Of a stretch of DNA of 17,755 nucleotides, positions 6,696-12,468 are shown one piece after another. Below the pieces are notes generated by a model, which saw only the letters and a list, made by a program, of their open reading frames with translations, was not told the DNA's origin and made no database searches. The stretch is from Sulfurospirillaceae bacterium (lineage in GTDB: Bacteria > Campylobacterota > Campylobacteria > Campylobacterales > Sulfurospirillaceae): contig JAQWCT010000022.1 in NCBI GenBank assembly GCA_028705785.1, forward strand, positions 1-17,755, read 5' to 3'. The translations under genes were made by a program, and so were the position numbers. The first letter of the stretch is position 1. Each line of letters starts with the position of its first letter.

Positions 6696-8435
6696 GTGCA
6701 TTTGGAGTATTTGATAGATTTTCTAGATAATGAAGCAGTTGAAGATTGTAAAATTTATGAACATTTAAAGTGTTCACAAAATGAAGCGAAACTTTTGCAG
6801 ATGATGACCAAGGAGTATGTCTTGGGTTCTGTAGATGTGAGTGTTTCAGAGATTTTGATTAAGCTTTTTGGCGATAAGAATTATGAACATTTACAACAAC
6901 TCTCTTTGGTTAAAGACTTAATAGAGCAAGGTTGGATTGTTCAAAATAGTTTTTTGGCTTCAAGGATTATTGATGTGTCCAATTTGGAGTTATTAAACAG
7001 TACAGTAACTTTAAGCTCAGCCTTTTTAAAACTTTTAGAAGAAGGTACATTAGAGGTCATTTTACCCGATGTTACTCCTTATGCTGATCATCTTGAATAT
7101 CTTAAAGACCAATTTTTTCGTATTGAACTCTACCAAAAATTTAGCCATACCAAACACAATGCGACTGAAAATTCACCTAGCACTGGGCGAATTAAAAACA
7201 AACTTGACTTACTAGAGAGTCGCATTAGTGAGCGAATTAAAGTGACGCAAAATGAGATTGTCGTAGAGAGTATTTTTAAAGAAAATGAGCTTACACCCAA
7301 AGAACAACTTATCTTTTTGGCACTTTTAAAAGAAGAGTATGCTGGAGAGTTTGAGAGTCTTCGCGATATGAATACGCTCATTAGTTTGATTAGTTTTGAT
7401 GATTATGAAAAAATCAAAAATCGCTCATTACTGGAAGAAGGTTCTCGGTTGATTGAAAATCTTATCATTGATTATGATGAGATGCTCAGTACTTTTGGGG
7501 GCGTGACACGAAGCTTTTTTATCAGTGAAGAAATTTTGCAAAAGATTATGCATCCCAATAAAGAGAAAAAAAGTAAAAAAATCAAGCTTGATATGCTCAT
7601 CGGTGAGCAAGAAGTTTTTGAACTTATCGACCCAAAAACTAATCTTGATGATGTTGTTTTGCATCCAAAAACCCGTGAGATTTTAGATAGTCTTTTAAAA
7701 CAAATCGATAAAAATGTAGTCAAACTACTGCGAGAATGGGGTGTTAAAGAGAAGCGAAGTGGCATTGATGCCAAAATCATTCTCTATGGACCTCCTGGAA
7801 CTGGAAAGACCATGACGGCACTTTCATTGGCAAAGTCGATGAAAAAAAGGGTGCTTAGTTTTGATTGCTCAAAAATTCTTTCCAAATATGTGGGGGAGAG
7901 CGAAAAAAATGTTCGCAGTATCTTTGATACCTATAAAGAGTTATGTAAAAAAACAAAAAGTGAGCCACTACTTTTGCTCAATGAAGCAGACCAGTTTTTA
8001 AGTTCTCGTTCGGTGGATGCAAGTTCTGGAGCGGATAAAATGCACAATCAAATGCAAAATATCTTTTTAGAGCAGATTGAGAAGTTTGATGGACTACTTA
8101 TTGCAACGACTAACCTTTTGGAAACAATTGATCCTGCTTTTTCAAGACGATTTGATTATAAAATAGCGTTTGAAAAGCCTGATTTGAAGCAAAGACTGGA
8201 ACTTTGGAAAAAACTTTTACCAGAGCTTGCTACTTATGAAAAGGGATTTGATATTGAAAAACTTGCCACTTATCCACTTAGTGGTGGTCAAATTCGTTTG
8301 ATTGTGAAAAATACGGCACTGAAAGTAGCGATTAAACTTAAGCCTATTTTTTGTTTTGAAGATTTTAAATTAGCGATTGATAGAGAAGCCAAGGGTGCAT
8401 TTGGAGATGTTAAATCTGTAGGATTTATGAATTGA
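6696..8435 (+). CDS. AAA ATPase with N-terminal winged-helix-like repeats
   Basis: Cytoplasmic AAA-type ATPase of unknown role, 579 residues. The single ATPase domain fills the C-terminal half: Walker A GPPGTGKT (365-372), Walker B LLLLNEAD (425-432) with Asn429 where Asp is usual, sensor-1 Asn473 (IATTN), second region of homology DPAFSRRFD (479-487, Arg484/485 as arginine fingers) and SGGQIR near sensor 2. No HExxH is present, so it is not FtsH. The first 330 residues hold two similar segments (about 30-82 and 202-258), each followed by a short strand-helix, which look like winged helices. The frame opens with GTG at 6696, but TTG at 6702 sits 8 bases after AAGG and may be the true start. 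It has its own promoter and terminator and lies just before the nuo operon; a chaperone or remodelling role is a guess. Confidence 0.85.
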   Translation: MHLEYLIDFLDNEAVEDCKIYEHLKCSQNEAKLLQMMTKEYVLGSVDVSVSEILIKLFGDKNYEHLQQLSLVKDLIEQGWIVQNSFLASRIIDVSNLELLNSTVTLSSAFLKLLEEGTLEVILPDVTPYADHLEYLKDQFFRIELYQKFSHTKHNATENSPSTGRIKNKLDLLESRISERIKVTQNEIVVESIFKENELTPKEQLIFLALLKEEYAGEFESLRDMNTLISLISFDDYEKIKNRSLLEEGSRLIENLIIDYDEMLSTFGGVTRSFFISEEILQKIMHPNKEKKSKKIKLDMLIGEQEVFELIDPKTNLDDVVLHPKTREILDSLLKQIDKNVVKLLREWGVKEKRSGIDAKIILYGPPGTGKTMTALSLAKSMKKRVLSFDCSKILSKYVGESEKNVRSIFDTYKELCKKTKSEPLLLLNEADQFLSSRSVDASSGADKMHNQMQNIFLEQIEKFDGLLIATTNLLETIDPAFSRRFDYKIAFEKPDLKQRLELWKKLLPELATYEKGFDIEKLATYPLSGGQIRLIVKNTALKVAIKLKPIFCFEDFKLAIDREAKGAFGDVKSVGFMN

Positions 8436-8459
8436 TTTTTTTAAAATAAAAATCAATTC
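8429..8459 (+). terminator. AT-rich hairpin at the end of the AAA ATPase gene
   Basis: GAATTGATTTTT at 8429-8440 pairs perfectly with AAAAATCAATTC at 8448-8459, a 12-bp stem with a 7-base loop. The stem includes the stop codon of the ATPase gene (8433-8435). It is AT-rich and only a short T run follows, so termination strength is uncertain; it may work in both directions. Confidence 0.6.
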
Positions 8460-8460
8460 T

Positions 8461-8470
8461 TTACATGTAA
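8461..8470. repeat. TTACATGTAA palindrome upstream of nuoA, first copy
   Basis: Exact intergenic copy directly after the terminator-like hairpin, 61 bases before the nuoA start. Confidence 0.85.
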
Positions 8471-8488
8471 GAATTTTTGATAAAATTT

Positions 8489-8498
8489 TTACATGTAA
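8489..8498. repeat. TTACATGTAA palindrome upstream of nuoA, second copy
   Basis: Exact intergenic copy, 28 bases after the first and 32 bases before the nuoA start; it lies next to the candidate -10 at 8481-8486. Confidence 0.85.
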
Positions 8499-8530
8499 GG
8501 CTATTTTGAAAAATAATTGAAGGATTGCGT

Positions 8531-8920
8531 ATGACACATATGGATTTTGCTCATCCCTATTTTGGAGCTTTCTTCCTCCTTGTCTTTGGTGCAGTAGTTT
8601 TTTATGGCATCACTGTTTTGGCTCGGATTGTAAGTCGAAAGATGGCAAGATTGGATACCGAAAAGCTTAAATTAACCATTTATGAATGCGGACCAGAGGT
8701 GACCAAACAACCCAATAAAATCTCGGCACATTTTTATCTGTTTGCACTTTTGTTTATTCTTTTTGATGTCGAAATTATTTTTATGTTTCCATGGGCAGTG
8801 AATTTTAAAGTACTTGGAATGTTTGGTTTTGTAGAGATGATTTTATTTGTATTGATACTTAGCATTGGTTTTGTATATGCATGGAAAAAAGGAGCGCTAG
8901 AATGGCATACCATAAGATAA
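8531..8920 (+). CDS. nuoA: Complex I subunit NuoA
   Basis: Small membrane subunit of proton-pumping complex I, near the quinone site with NuoH, NuoJ and NuoK. The 129-residue protein has three hydrophobic membrane segments and the family motifs YECGPE (51-56, Cys53 in the mobile loop) and LFDVEIIFMFPWA (77-89, with the conserved acidic Asp79 and Glu81). I chose ATG 8531 because AAGGA ends 6 bases before it; an in-frame TTG at 8525 would leave no room for that site. It is the first gene of the nuo operon and overlaps nuoB by 19 bases. Confidence 0.96.
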   Translation: MTHMDFAHPYFGAFFLLVFGAVVFYGITVLARIVSRKMARLDTEKLKLTIYECGPEVTKQPNKISAHFYLFALLFILFDVEIIFMFPWAVNFKVLGMFGFVEMILFVLILSIGFVYAWKKGALEWHTIR

Positions 8921-9411
8921 ATTATCTTCAAGAAGCAGGACTTCCTGTTGCCCTCACGACAGTGGACAAATTGGTTCAGTGGGGAAGAAGTAACTCACTT
9001 TGGCCACTTACCTATGGACTTGCTTGTTGTGCGATTGAGATGATGGCCACAGGTGCGAGTAGATATGATTTTGACCGATTTGGAACGATTTTTAGAGCCA
9101 GTCCGAGACAAGCAGATGTTCTTGTTATCGCAGGAACTTTAACCAAAAAACATGCTCCTTTTATGCGTCGCCTCTACGACCAAATGACCGAGCCAAAATG
9201 GGTCATCAGCATGGGAAGTTGTGCTAACACAGGCGGTATGTTTAACACTTATGCAACCGTTCAAGGTGCAGATAGAATCGTCCCTGTGGATATTTATCTC
9301 CCAGGATGTGCCCCTCGTCCAGAAACACTTCAATATGCCTTGATGCTCCTTCAAAAAAAGATACGCACAGAAAAGGCCTCTAAAAAACTTCAGCCAAAAA
9401 GGTTGGTATGA
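8902..9411 (+). CDS. nuoB: Complex I subunit NuoB (N2 cluster)
   Basis: Peripheral subunit that holds the terminal [4Fe-4S] cluster N2, which reduces the quinone at the interface with NuoD and NuoH. In the 169-residue protein the four cluster cysteines are Cys42-Cys43 (YGLACCAIEMMATG), Cys107 (GSCANTGGMF) and Cys136 (PGCAPRPE). The start was set at 8902 because AAGGAG lies 7 bases upstream; an earlier in-frame ATG at 8881 would add seven residues inside nuoA without a ribosome site. It overlaps nuoA by 19 bases and nuoC by 4 bases (ATGA). Confidence 0.97.
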   Translation: MAYHKINYLQEAGLPVALTTVDKLVQWGRSNSLWPLTYGLACCAIEMMATGASRYDFDRFGTIFRASPRQADVLVIAGTLTKKHAPFMRRLYDQMTEPKWVISMGSCANTGGMFNTYATVQGADRIVPVDIYLPGCAPRPETLQYALMLLQKKIRTEKASKKLQPKRLV

Positions 9412-10208
9412 TGAGAGTTTATAGCGATAAAGTTAATGTACAAAAAAAGCCTTATTATAATGATAGATTCTGGGTCGCACCTCAAGTTCCTCGCTTTGAA
9501 GTTGAAAGTGATGCGGTTTTTGCTGCAGATGTTGCACACTTAAAAGAAAAATTTGACATCAAAGAAGCTTATATTGAAAAAGACCAATTAGTTGTTTACA
9601 TCAATCCTAATGATAATGTGGAAGTTTTACAAACACTGAGAGACGAACTTTCTTATAACTTTTTGTCTGAGCACAGTGCCATTGATTGGTTAGCAAAGAG
9701 TGGAGAATTTGAAATTTTCTACCAAATGCTCTCTACATGTAAGAAAAAACGGATGCGCGTTAAGTGTTTTATCAAAGAAAAAGAAGTTTTAAAAAGCGTC
9801 ACAAGTCTTTATAACAGTGCAAATTGGGCTGAGCGAGAGATGTATGATATGTTTGGTGTCATCATCAGTGGACATCCTTATATGAAACGATTACTCATGC
9901 CAGATGATTGGTATGATCATCCTTTGCGTAAAACCTATCCACTCCAAGGTGATGAAGCCGCGCAATGGTATGAGATTGATAAAATTTTTGGTAAAGAGTA
10001 TCGCGATATTATAGGACCAGAAGAGAGAGATAGTGCGAGAATCAATGAGGAAGACACCTATCGATTTGCACGCATTCACCATGAAGTTGCTTTTGGAGCT
10101 AAGCCTAGTAGTGAGCCAACATTTACGGATTATCAAGAAGAGGGTGGTGTCTTTATCGTAAAAAAACTCAAAAAAGCAGATGCTAAAATCTTGAAAGAGA
10201 GACCATAA
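9408..10208 (+). CDS. nuoC: Complex I subunit NuoC
   Basis: Peripheral-arm subunit (30-kDa family) that packs against NuoD; it carries no cofactor. The 266-residue protein has the family core in its middle: RVKCFIKEKE (117-126), AEREMYDMFG (141-150), RLLMPDDW (161-168) and HPLRKTYP (171-178). It has roughly 45 extra residues at the N-terminus and a C-terminal extension of some 85 residues with charged stretches, longer than the E. coli NuoC domain. nuoC and nuoD are separate genes here, unlike the fused E. coli gene. A one-mismatch copy of the repeated palindrome lies at 9733-9742 (Ser-Thr-Cys-Lys). Confidence 0.95.
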   Translation: MMRVYSDKVNVQKKPYYNDRFWVAPQVPRFEVESDAVFAADVAHLKEKFDIKEAYIEKDQLVVYINPNDNVEVLQTLRDELSYNFLSEHSAIDWLAKSGEFEIFYQMLSTCKKKRMRVKCFIKEKEVLKSVTSLYNSANWAEREMYDMFGVIISGHPYMKRLLMPDDWYDHPLRKTYPLQGDEAAQWYEIDKIFGKEYRDIIGPEERDSARINEEDTYRFARIHHEVAFGAKPSSEPTFTDYQEEGGVFIVKKLKKADAKILKERP

Positions 10209-10211
10209 TCG

Positions 10212-11438
10212 ATGCAAAAGGTAAATAGACTCAAACCGTTTTTTGAAAACCTTGTCTTTGAACGCGAAGATAACCACATGATTGTCAACTTTGGACCGCA
10301 ACACCCCAGTTCTCATGGACAACTTCGTCTGATTTTAGAGCTTGATGGTGAGAAAGTTTCCAAAGCAACGCCTGATATCGGATATTTGCATCGTGGTATG
10401 GAAAAGATGGCTGAAAATATGATTTATAATGAATTTTTGCCAACAACGGATAGAATGGATTATATCGCTGCAAGTGCTAACAACTATGGGTTTGCGTTAG
10501 CCGTTGAAAAGCTTTTAGATGTTGAAGTTCCCCGTCGTGCCAAAGTTATCCGCATGATGCTATTAGAACTCAATCGTATCTCTTCACATCTTTTTTGGTT
10601 AGCAACACACGCGCTTGATGTGGGTGCAATGACTATCTTTTTGTATGCTTTTAGAGAAAGAGAATATACCCTTGATTTGATTGAAGATTATTGTGGGGCA
10701 AGGTTAACACACTCTTCTGTGAGAATTGGTGGTGTGCCGTTAGATTTACCAAAAAATTGGATTGAAAATTTAAATAAATTTATCAACCACTTACCTATCG
10801 ATATTGCGGATTATGAGGGACTTTTAGACCAAAACCGTATTTGGAAGATGCGACTTGAAGATGTGGGCGTCATTACCCCTGAACAAGCGCAGTCTTGGGG
10901 CTGTTCAGGTCCTATGCTTCGAGGAAGTGGAATAGCTTGGGATATTCGTAAAGAAGAGCCGTATGAGTTGTATGATGAAGTGGAATTTGATGTTCCTGTG
11001 AGTACGACTTGCGATAGTTACGGAAGGTATAAACTCCATATGGAAGAGATGCGCCAGAGTATCCGAATTTTAAAACAACTAATGCCAATGTATTATGACA
11101 CAACCCCTGAATTAATGGCACATGCTCCCCGATATTTTTCCGCACCAAAAGAGCAGATTATGACGCAAAACTACTCATTGATGCAACATTTTGTGTTGGT
11201 GACGCAAGGTATGCGTCCACCTGTAGGTGAAGTGTATGTTGCAACAGAATCTCCTAAAGGAGAGTTAGGCTTTTTCATCAACTCTCAAGGTGATCCCTAT
11301 CCGTATAGACTTAAACTTAGAACGCCTAGTTTATTTCACACCGCTTTTTTACAAGAGTTGTTAGTAGGTGAATATTTAGCGGATGTGGTGGCGATTATTG
11401 GTAATGCCAATATCGTTTTCGGCGAAATCGACAGATAG
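10212..11438 (+). CDS. nuoD: Complex I subunit NuoD (49-kDa, quinone site)
   Basis: Peripheral-arm subunit related to the large subunit of NiFe hydrogenases; it forms the quinone head-group pocket with NuoB. The 408-residue protein shows NFGPQHPSSHGQLRL (26-40), whose His31 and His35 lie on the quinone-facing loop, DIGYLHRGMEK soon after, and the C-terminal GEIDR, as expected. Length is normal. The start is 3 bases after nuoC; no strong ribosome site is seen, so translation is probably coupled. No hydrogenase nickel-binding CxxC pairs are present, as expected for complex I. Confidence 0.96.
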   Translation: MQKVNRLKPFFENLVFEREDNHMIVNFGPQHPSSHGQLRLILELDGEKVSKATPDIGYLHRGMEKMAENMIYNEFLPTTDRMDYIAASANNYGFALAVEKLLDVEVPRRAKVIRMMLLELNRISSHLFWLATHALDVGAMTIFLYAFREREYTLDLIEDYCGARLTHSSVRIGGVPLDLPKNWIENLNKFINHLPIDIADYEGLLDQNRIWKMRLEDVGVITPEQAQSWGCSGPMLRGSGIAWDIRKEEPYELYDEVEFDVPVSTTCDSYGRYKLHMEEMRQSIRILKQLMPMYYDTTPELMAHAPRYFSAPKEQIMTQNYSLMQHFVLVTQGMRPPVGEVYVATESPKGELGFFINSQGDPYPYRLKLRTPSLFHTAFLQELLVGEYLADVVAIIGNANIVFGEIDR

Positions 11439-11446
11439 GAGATAGG

Positions 11447-11686
11447 ATGCAACGATATGATTTAAGACACCTAAAAGATGATTTTTACGGGCGAATGTTG
11501 GAGATTATAGATGAGACTCCGATGGGTGAAGTTTCTATTTTTATGTTTGAAATAGGCGATTTTACCGCCGTACAAAAAAGTGCAGATACGATTAAAGAAG
11601 CAGGTTGGACGCTCATGAATTCACTCAAATTCAATGAAACAGATTGGACGATAGTGGTCAAAAAAATACAAAGTGATACACTGTGA
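11447..11686 (+). CDS. Small Campylobacterota protein in the NuoE position
   Basis: A 79-residue protein that occupies the place of NuoE but is about half its size. It contains no cysteine at all, so it cannot hold the [2Fe-2S] cluster N1a of true NuoE. Readable conserved-looking stretches are RYDLRHLKDDFYGRM (3-17), GEVSIFMFEIGDF (27-39) and NETDWTIVVKK (63-73). It resembles the short proteins in the same operon position in Campylobacter (Cj1575c) and Helicobacter (HP1264), as I recall them. Likely role: part of an adaptor that replaces the NADH-dehydrogenase module. A good ribosome site (AGGAGATAGG) precedes the ATG. Its stop overlaps the next gene's GTG start. Confidence 0.88.
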   Translation: MQRYDLRHLKDDFYGRMLEIIDETPMGEVSIFMFEIGDFTAVQKSADTIKEAGWTLMNSLKFNETDWTIVVKKIQSDTL

Positions 11687-12459
11687 TAGATTCTACATGT
11701 AAAGACTTTGACCTCATCATCGTGATAGGAACTTTGCTTTCTCGTGATGATAAAGAGCGTTTAGCGGATATTCAAACCTGTACACACAATGGCACTAAAG
11801 TCGTCTATCTTTTTAGTATGGAAGATAAAGCGCTTTTAGAATATACAACTTTTTTTAGCCGTTACGAAGTAGGGTCAGAAGAGGGTGTTTTGGCTTTGTT
11901 GGCTAAAAGTTTACTCTCTACTCATTCGTTACCTACATCACTTAAAGACTATTTTGATGATTTGGATGAGGGATATGTGAGTGCAGAGAGTAATTTTGGC
12001 GAAGAAGAGATTGAAGAGATAGAGGCATTATATAGCGCAAGCGATAAGGTCTTATTGGTCTTAGGTCGTGACCTTTTTGCGCATCCAAGAGCAGACAATA
12101 TAGCACGGCTTGCAGGATTACTTTCTCGTTTTGGAAAAGTAACAGTCGATAACAAGAGTGTCAGTGATGATGGTCTTGTGCCAGTTTCTATAGAAGCCTT
12201 AAAAAGTTTCGATGGAGTTGTCACTTACACTTGTCCCGCACTTTCTTCTGAAGAAGAAGGGTTATTGATAGGTTCAGCTCAGTTCCAAATGGGCGCTAAG
12301 GTTCAAGATGGCGAAAAAGTAAGTGTTGTTATCAACCAAAAAGCGTATCCTCGCACATTTGTGTTAGACAGTAGTTTAAAAGGAACTATTGCTTTAATGC
12401 CAAAAGCGTGTGAAAATGATACAACATACCGCTACGCTGTAGCAAAAATAGTGAAGTAA
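11683..12459 (+). CDS. NuoG-related protein in the NuoF position
   Basis: A 258-residue protein in the place of NuoF. It has none of NuoF's features: no glycine-rich FMN/NADH site, no SCGxCxPCR for cluster N3, and only scattered cysteines (6, 33, 184, 243). Residues 128-150 (GRDLFAHPRADN onward) align without gaps to NuoG residues 494-516 (GEDVYKHPKAEN onward) with 13 of 23 identities, so it appears to derive from, or share a domain with, the C-terminal molybdopterin-oxidoreductase-like part of NuoG. It corresponds by position to Cj1574c / HP1265. The start is GTG at 11683, overlapping the previous TGA, with no strong ribosome site, so coupling is likely. It probably binds beside NuoG and helps receive electrons from a soluble carrier; this is inference. 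Confidence 0.85.
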   Translation: MIDSTCKDFDLIIVIGTLLSRDDKERLADIQTCTHNGTKVVYLFSMEDKALLEYTTFFSRYEVGSEEGVLALLAKSLLSTHSLPTSLKDYFDDLDEGYVSAESNFGEEEIEEIEALYSASDKVLLVLGRDLFAHPRADNIARLAGLLSRFGKVTVDNKSVSDDGLVPVSIEALKSFDGVVTYTCPALSSEEEGLLIGSAQFQMGAKVQDGEKVSVVINQKAYPRTFVLDSSLKGTIALMPKACENDTTYRYAVAKIVK

Positions 12460-12468
12460 GAGGGGCCA

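Larger units (their letters stand above)
8460..8530 (+). promoter_or_regulatory. Upstream region of the nuo operon
   Basis: This stretch contains two exact TTACATGTAA palindromes (8461-8470 and 8489-8498) starting 28 bases apart, with TAAAAT at 8481-8486 between them as a candidate -10. A start of transcription would then fall in or near the second palindrome. AAGGA at 8520-8524 is the ribosome site for nuoA. The paired palindromes around the promoter look like operator sites, but copies of the same palindrome inside unrelated genes weaken that reading. Confidence 0.5.

Noticed and set aside
8525..8530. Earlier in-frame TTG start for nuoA
   Set aside because: The AAGGA ribosome site ends at 8524, directly against this codon; ATG 8531 has proper spacing.
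8881..8901. Earlier in-frame ATG start for nuoB
   Set aside because: No ribosome site precedes it, whereas AAGGAG lies 7 bases before ATG 8902, and NuoB proteins normally begin close to that point.
9891..10322. Open frame of 143 codons antisense to nuoC/nuoD
   Set aside because: Shadow of two conserved genes; no motif or plausible start region.
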